Assembly (NCBI RefSeq): GCF_003201865.1
Contig: NZ_QJJJ01000001.1
Coordinates: 1 to 64,000, forward strand
Reading direction: 5' to 3'
Length of the DNA stretch: 64,000 nt
DNA from: Methylobacterium sp. B4
GTDB taxonomy: Bacteria; Pseudomonadota; Alphaproteobacteria; Rhizobiales; Beijerinckiaceae
In this document: one piece after another, positions 47,588-55,528 of the stretch
Position numbering within the stretch: position 1 is the stretch's first letter
Layout of the letters: each line of letters opens with the position of its first letter
Notes under the pieces: model-generated
What the model was told of the DNA's origin: nothing
Databases searched by the model: none
What the model saw: only the letters and a program-made list of their open reading frames with translations
Position numbers and translations under genes: made by a program

Positions 47588-49470
47588 TCCGATGCCTCCA
47601 TCGCCGCACCCGGCGCCACCTCGCTCTCGCCCCGGGAGAGAATCCGCTCCAGCACATCGACCCGGTCGGCCTCCGCCGGCGGCTTGTCCCAGCGGATGCG
47701 GCTGACCCGGGGAAAGCGCATCGCCACGCCGGATTTGTGCCGGGTCGAGCGCTGCACGCCCTCGAAGGCGATCTCCAAGACGAGTCCCGCGTCGCGGCCG
47801 TAGGCGACCTCGCGCACGGGGCCGAAGCGCTTGGTGGTGTTGTTGCGGACGTAGCGGTCGAGCTTGGCCAGCTCGGCATCGGTGAAGCCGTGATAGGCCT
47901 TGCCCACGGGCACCAGCTCCTCGCCCTCCGGACCCTCGCGCCAGCAGCCGAAGGTGTAGTCCGAGTAGAAGGACGAGCGCTTTCCGTGGCCGCGCTGGGC
48001 GTACATCATCACCGCATCGACCACGTAGGGCTCGCGCTTCCACTTCCACCAGGGGCCCTTCGGCCGGCCCGGCAGGTAGGCGCTGTTGCGGCGCTTGAGC
48101 ATCACGCCCTCGACCGCGTCGGCATCCGCCCCCGCGCCGGCCGAGGCCGGGTCGGCGCGGGCGGCGGCGACCTCCTCCCAGCTTGCGAAGGGGACGAGCG
48201 GCGAGAGATCGATGCGGGCGTGGTCGAGTTCGCGCACCAGGGCTTCGAGCCGGGGGCGCCGCTCGGCGAAGGGCAGCGGGCGCAGATCCTCGCCTCCGGC
48301 CGACAATACGTCGTAGGCGCGCACATGGGCCGGGAACTCGTCCAGCAGCTTGGCCGTCACCGCCTTTCGGTTGAGGCGCTGCTGCAGCACGTTGAAGCTC
48401 TGCACCCGGCCCTCGCGCAGGATCAGCAACTCGCCGTCGATCGCGCCCTCGAAGGTGATCGCCTCGGCAAGATCGGGGAAGGCGCCGGAGATATCCTCGC
48501 CGGTGCGCGAGTAGATTTTCTGGACTTGGCGTCCCTGGCCGTCGCGCCCGCCCGCGAGCTGGACGCGGATGCCGTCCCACTTCCACTCGGCGGAGAACGC
48601 CTCCGGCTCGAGCTTGTCGAGATCCTCGAACTCCTCGACCGGGTGCGAGAGCATCGGCGGGCGGAACGGCGCCGGGTTGCGGCTCTCGGGCCGCTCGCCT
48701 CGTCCCTCGACCCAGGCGAACAGCCCGGCATAGGGCGGCTTCAAGCCGTGCCAGACCTCCTCCACCGCGTCCGCCTCGTGCCCGCCGAGGGCGCCCACCG
48801 CGGTTTTGGCGAGCCGGGCCGAGACGCCGACGCGCAGGTTGCCGGTCACGAGCTTGAGGAGTGCCCAGCGCCCGGTCTCGTCGAGAGCGTCGAGCCAGTG
48901 CGCGAGATGGCGCGGCAGCTCGCGCTTCGGGGTGCTGGTCAGCGTCTCCACGACCTCCGCGAGGGTAGGGACGGAGGGGGGCGGGTTGTTGTGGCCGGGC
49001 CCGGGAGCATCCGCTTGCCCCGCGGGCAGGGTGAGAGCGTCGTCGGTCGAGCGGGGCGGTCGGCGGCCGCGAGGGGGCTTGCCCGAAGGCGCCTCGTCCT
49101 GCGCCAACACTTCGCTGGCACTCGTCGCGCCGACCACAAGATCGTCCCGCCTCTCATCCCGCGTGGCGGGAGAGAGGGAGGCGTCCAGTGTTTCCCCCGG
49201 CCCCGGCCAGATCAGCGCCGTGGTCTCGGCCAGATCGCCGACGTAGTTGTGCGAGAGCGCGAACAGGACCGGATCGACCCGCTCCTCCACGAGGCCCCGG
49301 ATCAGCGCCGGTTTGGCCTCGCGGAAGGTGAGCCCGCCGGTCATGGCGGCGAGCGCCCAGCCGCGCTCGGGATCGGGCGTGCCGGCAAAAAAGTCCTGGA
49401 GCAGGCGCAGCTTGGCGTTGCGGCGCGGCTCGTAAGCGAGGCGGTCGAGGAGGTGGGCGAAGTCGTTCAC
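47584..49470 (-). CDS. ATP-dependent DNA ligase (ligase-associated repair cluster type)
   Basis: A 628-residue ATP-dependent DNA ligase. The nucleotidyl-accepting Lys297 lies in EWKWDGIRVQLAG (KxDG). Motif III (IDGELLILR), motif IV (EGVMLKRRNS) and the OB-fold segment (GPWWKWKREPY, LVLEIAFEGVQRS) follow. The N-terminal domain (1-about 95 plus 166-270) is the DNA-binding part. A Pro/Arg/Asp-rich stretch at 98-165 interrupts it and is encoded by DNA holding a 28-base hairpin, so it may be a repeat inserted in frame. The GTG start overlaps the exonuclease stop (GTGA), and the stop overlaps yjbQ. The ligase works in a double-strand-break/damage cluster in other bacteria. Confidence 0.93.
   Translation of the reverse strand: MNDFAHLLDRLAYEPRRNAKLRLLQDFFAGTPDPERGWALAAMTGGLTFREAKPALIRGLVEERVDPVLFALSHNYVGDLAETTALIWPGPGETLDASLSPATRDERRDDLVVGATSASEVLAQDEAPSGKPPRGRRPPRSTDDALTLPAGQADAPGPGHNNPPPSVPTLAEVVETLTSTPKRELPRHLAHWLDALDETGRWALLKLVTGNLRVGVSARLAKTAVGALGGHEADAVEEVWHGLKPPYAGLFAWVEGRGERPESRNPAPFRPPMLSHPVEEFEDLDKLEPEAFSAEWKWDGIRVQLAGGRDGQGRQVQKIYSRTGEDISGAFPDLAEAITFEGAIDGELLILREGRVQSFNVLQQRLNRKAVTAKLLDEFPAHVRAYDVLSAGGEDLRPLPFAERRPRLEALVRELDHARIDLSPLVPFASWEEVAAARADPASAGAGADADAVEGVMLKRRNSAYLPGRPKGPWWKWKREPYVVDAVMMYAQRGHGKRSSFYSDYTFGCWREGPEGEELVPVGKAYHGFTDAELAKLDRYVRNNTTKRFGPVREVAYGRDAGLVLEIAFEGVQRSTRHKSGVAMRFPRVSRIRWDKPPAEADRVDVLERILSRGESEVAPGAAMEASE
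49150..49177. repeat. Palindromic repeat inside the DNA ligase reading frame
   Basis: CCTCTCATCCCGC-GTG-GCGGGAGAGAGG is a 12-bp stem with one bulged base. It falls in the part of the ligase gene that encodes the low-complexity insert (residues 98-165) and resembles CCTCTCCCGC-type intergenic palindromes. Confidence 0.5.
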
Positions 49471-50525
49471 GCCGAGGCCTCCTCCATCTTCGGATCGTGA
49501 CCCGGATCGGGCTCGGCCTCTCCGTCGTCGCCGTAGCCCAGCAGGTGCAGCGGCTTGGCGCGGATGCCTTGCGTCCCACACCAGTGCACCAGCGCGTCCT
49601 CCTGCCCGTGGGTGACCCAGACCTCGCCGGCTCCCGTGTTGCGGATCGTCCGGCACAAGTCGGGCCAGTCGGAATGGTCGGAGATGACCAGCGGCAGCTC
49701 GACGCCCTTCTGCCGGGCGCGGGCGCGCACGCGCATCCAGCCCGAGGCGAAGGCGGTGACGGGATCGGGAAACTTTCGCGACCACAGGTCCTGGATCGAG
49801 GAGGGCGGGCAGAGCACGATCGCCCCGTGCAGGTCCTTGCGCTCGGCGGCCACCACCTTCGGCGTCTCGCCGAGCGCGATGCCCTCCCCCTTGTAGAGGG
49901 CCGTCAGCTTCTCCATCGCCCCGTGCAGGTGGATCGGCCGATCCCAGCCTTCCTCCCGCAGCAGCGCCATCACCCGCTGCGCCTTGCCGAGCGCGTAGGC
50001 GCCGACGATGTGAGCCCGCTCCGGGAACAGCGTCACCGACTCGATCAGCTTTCGCACCTCGACCCGCGTGTCGGGATGGCGGAAGACCGGCAGGCCGAAG
50101 GTGGCCTCGGTGATGAACACGTCGCAGGGTATCACCTCGAAGGGCAGGCAGGTCGGGTCAGGGGCACGCTTGTAGTCGCCCGAGACGACGATGCGCTGGC
50201 CCCCCCGCTCGATGGCGATCTGCGCCGAGCCCAGTACGTGGCCGGCGGGGGCGAAGAACACGCTCACGTCGCCGATCCGCATCCGCTCGCCGAGCCGGGC
50301 GTCCTGGCGGGTGGTGCAGAAATCCGCGCCGTAGCGCACCGCCATGATCCGCAGGGTCTCGGGGGTGGCGAGCACCGTGCCGTGGCCGGCCCGGGCATGG
50401 TCGGCATGGCCGTGCGTGATCAGCGCCCGCTCCACGGGGCGGGTCGGATCGACATGGAAGCGCCCGAGCGGACAGTAGAGTCCCTCGCGGGTGAGGGTGA
50501 GAAGATCGGAGGCGCGCTGCGACAT
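49467..50525 (-). CDS. Ligase-associated exonuclease (metallo-beta-lactamase fold)
   Basis: A 352-residue MBL-fold nuclease of the ligase-associated exonuclease group, related to the SNM1/beta-CASP DNA-repair nucleases. The metal motif HGHADH is at 38-43 (ITHGHADHARAGH), with GHVLGSAQIAI, VVSGDYKRAPD and the C-terminal WVTHGQEDALV. The ATG at 50525 (MSQRASDLLTLTREGLYCPLG) is the family start. Its stop overlaps the ligase GTG by four bases. In other genomes the partners include a DEXH helicase and a PdeM-type endonuclease, which are not in this window. Confidence 0.93.
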   Translation of the reverse strand: MSQRASDLLTLTREGLYCPLGRFHVDPTRPVERALITHGHADHARAGHGTVLATPETLRIMAVRYGADFCTTRQDARLGERMRIGDVSVFFAPAGHVLGSAQIAIERGGQRIVVSGDYKRAPDPTCLPFEVIPCDVFITEATFGLPVFRHPDTRVEVRKLIESVTLFPERAHIVGAYALGKAQRVMALLREEGWDRPIHLHGAMEKLTALYKGEGIALGETPKVVAAERKDLHGAIVLCPPSSIQDLWSRKFPDPVTAFASGWMRVRARARQKGVELPLVISDHSDWPDLCRTIRNTGAGEVWVTHGQEDALVHWCGTQGIRAKPLHLLGYGDDGEAEPDPGHDPKMEEASA

Positions 50526-50583
50526 CGGCCGGGATATAGGGCGTCCCTTCCGATCCGCCCTCGTTCGGCTCTTTCTGCACGCC

Positions 50584-51534
50584 ATGTCCCGCCAGCGCTC
50601 CTCCGGCGACCTGCTCGCCGACCGCCGTTACGCCTACGCCGAGGCCTGCCTCGCCGAGGGCGATCCTGCGGGCGCCGCGGAGATGGCCGAACAGGTTCTG
50701 GAGATCGCGCCCGCCTACGCTCCGGCGTGGTTCCTGCTCGGACGCGCCCGCGAGACCGCCTTCGGCACGGGCGGCGACGAAGCCGACCGGCGGGCGGCCT
50801 TGTCCGCCTTCGCGCGCGTGCTCGCCCTCGACCCGGAGGACGCCCTCGGCAGTCGGCTGCGCGCGGCGGCGCTCGGGGGCGGAGACGTGCTCGCGGCGAT
50901 GTCGCCGGCCTATGTCCGCAGCCTGTTCGACGGCTACGCCCCGCGCTTCGAGCGGCACTTGGTGGGCGAACTCGGCTATTGCGGACCGGAGCGGATGATC
51001 GCCGCGCTCGACGCGCTGCCGGGTGCGGCGCAGCACTTCGCGAACGCACTCGATCTCGGCTGCGGCACCGGCCTGATGGGGCGGGCGCTGGAGGGCCGGA
51101 CCGGGCGCCTCGCCGGCTGCGACCTTTCCCCCGCCATGCTGGCGCTCGCCCGCCGCACCGGCCTCTACGCGCGCCTGGAGGAGGCCGACCTCGTCGCCTT
51201 TCTCGCCGGGGAGCCCGAGGGGACCGCGGATCTGATCGTGGCGGCGGACGTGTTCATCTATCTCGGGAGTCTCGACCCTGCGCTCTCCGGCATCGCCCGC
51301 GCGCTGCGCCCCGGCGGCCTTGCGGCCTTCACCGTACAATCGCCCGAGGATGAGGCCGGCGGCGTCGTGCTCGGCCCGGATGGGCGCTATGCCCATGCCG
51401 ACGGCTACCTGCGCGGGGCGGTGGCCCGGTCCGGCCTCGCGCTCGCCGCGATGGACCCGGCGGCCATTCGAAGGCAGCGGAGTGCCGACGTCCCCGGCCG
51501 GATTATTGTCCTACACCAATACGTGAATCGATAG
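50584..51534 (+). CDS. TPR-containing class I SAM-dependent methyltransferase
   Basis: A 316-residue protein. The N-terminal part (about 15-110) has tetratricopeptide-like helices (AEACLAEGDPAGAAEMAEQVLEIAP, then ALSAFARVLALDPEDA). The C-terminal part is a Rossmann methyltransferase with SAM loop ALDLGCGTGLMG and the acidic LAGCDLSPAML. This combination (NRDE-like, TPR-methyltransferase) is common in Proteobacteria; the target is unknown. It is divergent from the exonuclease gene, with 58 bases between starts. The MSRQRSS start at 50584 is preferred over an upstream frame without conservation. Confidence 0.88.
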   Translation: MSRQRSSGDLLADRRYAYAEACLAEGDPAGAAEMAEQVLEIAPAYAPAWFLLGRARETAFGTGGDEADRRAALSAFARVLALDPEDALGSRLRAAALGGGDVLAAMSPAYVRSLFDGYAPRFERHLVGELGYCGPERMIAALDALPGAAQHFANALDLGCGTGLMGRALEGRTGRLAGCDLSPAMLALARRTGLYARLEEADLVAFLAGEPEGTADLIVAADVFIYLGSLDPALSGIARALRPGGLAAFTVQSPEDEAGGVVLGPDGRYAHADGYLRGAVARSGLALAAMDPAAIRRQRSADVPGRIIVLHQYVNR

Positions 51535-51599
51535 GATGCGCTGGAGGCAACCCCTCGCTCGTAATACCGTTATGCTGCGTGGCAACATCAGGGAAAGCG

Positions 51600-52361
51600 A
51601 TGGCTGACGAGTCGAACAAGGCGTTTCCAGCAAGCCCGGTGACGAGAGTCCCCTTTGCCCTGGTGCTGTCGGGCATCGCCGGCGCGGCGGACGCGATCGG
51701 CTTCCTCGAATTCTCGCAGCTCTTCATGTCGTTCATGAGCGGCAACACGACGCGCTTCGGCGCCGCCGTGTCCGGGTACGACTGGGACGGCACCGCCCGG
51801 TTCGCCAGCGTCATCGCCGTGTTCTGCTTCGGCGCCTGCATCGGCACGCTCATCGCCGCCTGGTCCGGCCGCTTCCGCCTCTCGGTCCTGCTCAGCATCC
51901 AGGCGGTCCTGTTCGCCATCGGCCTGTTCGTGCCCCTCGGAACCGCCGCCTTCCCGCTCCACGCCTATCCGATCGTGCTGGCGCTCGGCATCCAGAACGC
52001 GACGCTGCAGGACGAGGCGGGGCGCAGCCTCGCACTGACCTACGTCACGGGCACGGTGGTCCGCTTCGGTGCGGGCGTGGCCAACCTGATCCTGCACAAG
52101 CCGGCCCCGTCCTTCTGGCTTCAGGCGCCGCTCTGGGGCGCGCTCAGCACCGGCGCGGTGGTCGGCGGCTTCCTGCACGGCTGGTTCGGCGAGCGGGCTT
52201 TCCTGTTCCCCGCGGGCGCCGCAGCCGTCCTGGCGCTGATCTCGCTGGTGCTGACGATCGCCCTCAAGGACACGCCCTACGTCTCCGGCGTGGCCGCACC
52301 GCAGCCCGATGCGCACCCGGAGGCCAAGCCCACCGCCACCGCGCCCGCCGCTGCCGGCTGA
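51600..52361 (+). CDS. YoaK/DUF1275 family membrane protein
   Basis: A 253-residue membrane protein with about six helices. The DUF1275 opening ALVLSGIAGAADAIGFLEFSQLFMSFMSGNT is followed by GIQNATLQDEAGRSLALTYVTGTVVRFG, both family signatures. The role is unknown; members are suggested to be transport-related. The ATG at 51600 has AGGGA five bases upstream; an in-frame GTG at 51579 would add seven residues. The C-terminus ends with an Ala/Pro-rich tail. It converges with arfB. Confidence 0.9.
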   Translation: MADESNKAFPASPVTRVPFALVLSGIAGAADAIGFLEFSQLFMSFMSGNTTRFGAAVSGYDWDGTARFASVIAVFCFGACIGTLIAAWSGRFRLSVLLSIQAVLFAIGLFVPLGTAAFPLHAYPIVLALGIQNATLQDEAGRSLALTYVTGTVVRFGAGVANLILHKPAPSFWLQAPLWGALSTGAVVGGFLHGWFGERAFLFPAGAAAVLALISLVLTIALKDTPYVSGVAAPQPDAHPEAKPTATAPAAAG

Positions 52362-52402
52362 TCGTCCGCCTTCGTCCCGTCCGGGGCGGAGCCGATCGAG
52401 AA

Positions 52403-52828
52403 CTAACCGTCATCGCCCGGGCCGCCGCGCAGCCGTTTCACGCTGCTGCGGCGGCCCTTCTCGTCCAGGCGTCGCTTCTTCGAGGCCAGCGTCGGCCGGG
52501 TGGCGCGCCGGGGCGTGGGCGGCACCGCGGCCTCGGCCACAAGCGCGGCGAGGCGTTCGCGGGCATCCGCCCGGTTGCGCTCCTGTGTGCGGAAGCGTTG
52601 CGCGGTGAGGACGAGGACCCCCTCCCCCGTCAGGCGGCGCCCGGCGAGCCGCATCAGCCGCACCGCCACCGCATCGGGCAGGCTGCGCGAGCAGCGCACG
52701 TCGAAGCGCAACTGCACGGCGGTGGAGAGCTTGTTGACGTTCTGGCCGCCCGGACCCGAGGCGCGCACGAAGCTCTCCTCGATCTCGGCCTCGTCGATCT
52801 CGATCTGCGGCGTGCAGCGGAGCGCCAC
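52403..52828 (-). CDS. arfB: Alternative ribosome-rescue factor ArfB (peptidyl-tRNA hydrolase domain)
   Basis: A 141-residue protein with the catalytic GGQ loop at residues 27-29 (ASGPGGQNVNKLST) and a basic C-terminal tail (KKRRLDEKGRRSSVKRLRGG) that would lie in the mRNA channel of stalled ribosomes. ArfB/YaeJ hydrolyses peptidyl-tRNA on ribosomes without a stop codon. Length and tail match the family. It is followed on the minus strand by nothing close. BolA is upstream, also on the minus strand, 42 bases away. Confidence 0.95.
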   Translation of the reverse strand: MALRCTPQIEIDEAEIEESFVRASGPGGQNVNKLSTAVQLRFDVRCSRSLPDAVAVRLMRLAGRRLTGEGVLVLTAQRFRTQERNRADARERLAALVAEAAVPPTPRRATRPTLASKKRRLDEKGRRSSVKRLRGGPGDDG

Positions 52829-52870
52829 GGCCGATGCTCCCTCTTCCTGGCGGCAGCTGCCGGCGGCGCG

Positions 52871-53149
52871 TCAGCCGCCCTCGCCCGGGGTGCGGGCGCG
52901 CACCGCCAGGGCGTGGAGCCCGCGCTTAAAAGCATCGTCGAGAAGCCCGTTGACGAGCCTGTGACGCTCGACCCGGCTCTTGCCCTCGAACGCCGCCGAG
53001 ACGACATCGAGCCGGAAATGGGTCTCGCCCTCCGGCCGTGCGCCGGAATGGCCGGCATGCAGGTGCGATTCGTCGATCACCTCCAGCGCGGTCGGCGCCA
53101 GTTCGGCGCCGAGCCGCCCGGCGATCCAGTCCTTCAGGGTCCCGGTCAT
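52871..53149 (-). CDS. bolA: BolA family protein
   Basis: A 92-residue BolA/YrbA-like protein with the DESHLHAGHSGARPEGETHFRL segment, whose conserved His residues can bind a [2Fe-2S] cluster with a monothiol glutaredoxin, and the VERHRLVNGLLDDAF helix. It acts in iron-sulfur and redox or morphology control. It lies next to a divergent J-domain gene that leads to cobST, a neighbourhood seen in many Alphaproteobacteria. No glutaredoxin 4 gene is nearby. Confidence 0.9.
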   Translation of the reverse strand: MTGTLKDWIAGRLGAELAPTALEVIDESHLHAGHSGARPEGETHFRLDVVSAAFEGKSRVERHRLVNGLLDDAFKRGLHALAVRARTPGEGG

Positions 53150-53376
53150 CCTGTCCTCGTAAGCTCGACGCAGCGTCTGAATCGGTGGGAGCCGCGGCCG
53201 CCTCCGTCCGGCCGGCGGCCGAACGGCGGGAGACGCTCCGCTCTGGGAACGATCGCCCGGAACGCCGCGTCACCGGCACTTTTTTGCCCCCAGAGCGTCA
53301 ACCCCGGATCGGTGCATGCGTCATCAGGCCCGACGGCCTTTTCGTCGGCGCGCCCACCCCTCATAATCGGCCCGTC

Positions 53377-54087
53377 ATGGATCTCAACTCGCCGCTGTTC
53401 GACCGCATCCGCATCAAGCCGACCTGCGACGATCCCAAGTCGGGAGCGAAGACGGGCGCTCGGGCGAATGCGCGCTCGAGCGCGAGCGCGGGGGCGGCGA
53501 CTGCCGAGACGGGTTGCGAGGCGACCGGCTGCACCCATCCCGGCCTCTACCGCGCTCCGAAGGGACGCAAGCAGGAGGGCCAGTACTGGCGCTTCTGCAT
53601 CGACCACGTGCGCGCCTACAACGCCACCTACAATTACTTCGACGGCATGAACGACGCCGCGGTCGAGGCCTACCAGAAGGACGCGATCATCGGTCATCGG
53701 CCGACCTGGTCGATGGGCGTGAACGCGGCCGCCGGCAGCGGCGACAAGGCGCATCGTGCCAAGCCCGGCGTCAAGCCCGAGGCCGAGCGGGACTGGGCCT
53801 ATGCCGATCCCCTCGGCGTGCTGCGCGCCAACGGTCTGGGCGGCGGCGCCTCGCGGCGTCAGGCGGCGCCCGAGCCGCAGCGTCCCCGCCACTCGGCCGC
53901 CGTGCGCAAGGCACTCGACGTCATGGGCCTCGACGAGAACGCCGATTCCGCGGCGATCAAGGCGCAGTACAAGACGCTGGTGAAGCGCTTCCACCCGGAC
54001 GCCAATGGCGGCGACCGCTCCTTCGAGGAGCGCCTGCGCGACATCATCCGCGCCCACGACGTGCTGCGCGCCGCCGGGCTGTCTTGA
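53377..54087 (+). CDS. Protein with C-terminal J (DnaJ) domain
   Basis: A 236-residue protein in which the J domain is at the C-terminus (about 172-236), with the HPD motif at 206-208 (KRFHPDANGGDRS). The N-terminal 170 residues (with EATGCTHPGLYRAPKGR and QYWRFCIDHVRAYNATYNYFDGM) are conserved in Rhizobiales and carry Cys47, Cys52 and Cys74, perhaps metal-binding. A J domain lets it call in DnaK. It precedes cobS, so it may help fold or load the cobaltochelatase subunits, which is only inference from gene order. Confidence 0.88.
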   Translation: MDLNSPLFDRIRIKPTCDDPKSGAKTGARANARSSASAGAATAETGCEATGCTHPGLYRAPKGRKQEGQYWRFCIDHVRAYNATYNYFDGMNDAAVEAYQKDAIIGHRPTWSMGVNAAAGSGDKAHRAKPGVKPEAERDWAYADPLGVLRANGLGGGASRRQAAPEPQRPRHSAAVRKALDVMGLDENADSAAIKAQYKTLVKRFHPDANGGDRSFEERLRDIIRAHDVLRAAGLS

Positions 54088-54432
54088 GGCAGCGTCCGGC
54101 ACAGGGGCGTCGGCACGAGGGATGCACGGCCACGGAGGCGGCCGCCCGCGCTGGAATGCGCCCGACGTCGGTCCCCCCGACACGCGGCGGGGCAGCAATC
54201 GCGCGCGGACGACCTATATCATGCAAGATCGCGCAACCGGCTTCGAGGCCGATCCGGGTGCGCGCGTCTTTCCAAGTCCCTCGCTATGCCCCTTGGCGAT
54301 GCCTGCGGCCGGCGATTAAGGAAGAGATCAGCCCGCTTCCCGGCAGGCCGACCGGCAGGTGAATTGACGTTCGAAGCGCGGATGCGCGGGACCCGGCGAG
54401 GTCCGGCCGCGACCGCCCCCATGAGGTTCCGT
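54088..54432. other. Intergenic region upstream of cobS
   Basis: A 345-base gap between the J-domain gene and cobS with no convincing gene. A TATAT-rich spot (CCTATATCATG, about 54209-54219) could be a -10 element for cobS, but no matching -35 was found. Nothing else stands out. Confidence 0.4.
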
Positions 54433-55416
54433 ATGCTGTCTGACGATACGCCCGCTTCCCTGCCCGACCGCCAGGTCTCCGTCCGCGAGGTGTTCGGCAT
54501 CGACCTCGATCTCAAGGTGCCGGCCTATTCCGAACCCGAGGAGCACGTGCCGGATCTCGATCCGGACTACATCTTCGACCGGGAGACCACGCTCTCGATC
54601 CTGGCCGGCTTTGCCCGGAACCGCCGCGTGATGGTCACCGGCTACCACGGCACCGGCAAGTCGACGCATATCGAGCAGGTGGCGGCGCGCCTGAACTGGC
54701 CCTGCATCCGGATCAACCTCGACAGCCACGTCTCGCGCATCGACCTCGTCGGCAAGGACGCCATCGTCCTCAAGGACGGCAAGCAGGTCACCGCCTTCCA
54801 GGACGGGATCCTGCCCTGGGCGCTGCAGAACAACGTCGCCCTCGTCTTCGACGAGTACGATGCCGGGCGCCCCGACGTGATGTTCGTGATCCAGCGGGTG
54901 CTGGAAGTCTCGGGCCGCCTGACGCTGCTCGACCAGAAGCGCGTCATCCGCCCGCATCCGGGCTTCCGGCTGTTCGCCACCGCCAACACGGTGGGCCTGG
55001 GTGACACCTCGGGCCTCTATCACGGCACGCAGCAGATCAACCAGGGCCAGATGGACCGCTGGTCGATCGTCACCACCCTGAACTACCTGCCGCACGACCG
55101 CGAGGTCGACATCGTGCTCTCCAAGGCGACGCACTACCAGAGCGAGAGCGGGCGCGACACGGTGAACCGGATGGTGCGCGTGGCGGATCTGACCCGCAAC
55201 GCCTTCATGAACGGCGACCTCTCCACCGTGATGAGCCCGCGCACGGTCATCACCTGGGCGGAGAATGCCGACATCTTCCGCGACATCGGCTTCGCCTTCC
55301 GGGTGACGTTCCTCAACAAGTGCGACGAGCTGGAGCGGCCCCTGGTCGCCGAGTTCTACCAGCGCGCCTTCGGCAAGGAACTGCCCGAGAGCGCGCTCAA
55401 CGTCGCCCTGAGCTGA
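54433..55416 (+). CDS. cobS: Cobaltochelatase subunit CobS (AAA+ ATPase)
   Basis: A 327-residue AAA+ ATPase of the aerobic cobalamin route. Walker A is GYHGTGKST (70-78), Walker [14 protein letters not shown], with sensor segments near [15 protein letters not shown]. With CobT and CobN it inserts cobalt into hydrogenobyrinic acid a,c-diamide in an ATP-driven reaction. The ATG at 54433 ([16 protein letters not shown]) has a GAGG site six bases upstream and gives the usual length; a start at 54421 would add four residues. cobT follows 112 bases later. Confidence 0.95.
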   Translation: MLSDDTPASLPDRQVSVREVFGIDLDLKVPAYSEPEEHVPDLDPDYIFDRETTLSILAGFARNRRVMVTGYHGTGKSTHIEQVAARLNWPCIRINLDSHVSRIDLVGKDAIVLKDGKQVTAFQDGILPWALQNNVALVFDEYDAGRPDVMFVIQRVLEVSGRLTLLDQKRVIRPHPGFRLFATANTVGLGDTSGLYHGTQQINQGQMDRWSIVTTLNYLPHDREVDIVLSKATHYQSESGRDTVNRMVRVADLTRNAFMNGDLSTVMSPRTVITWAENADIFRDIGFAFRVTFLNKCDELERPLVAEFYQRAFGKELPESALNVALS

Positions 55417-55528
55417 CGGAGCAGCCGTCCCCGCGTTGAGGCGCGACGGGGACGGCGCTCATTCCCCCGGTATCGCGGCGCTGCCCCGGCCGGGCCTTCG
55501 AACTCGATCCGGTGGCTTCCGCGAAGAC

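Noticed and set aside
48423..48731. Possible separate Arg/Ser-rich gene within the ligase region
   Set aside because: Out-of-frame shadow of the ligase gene with the usual Arg/Ser/Pro bias.
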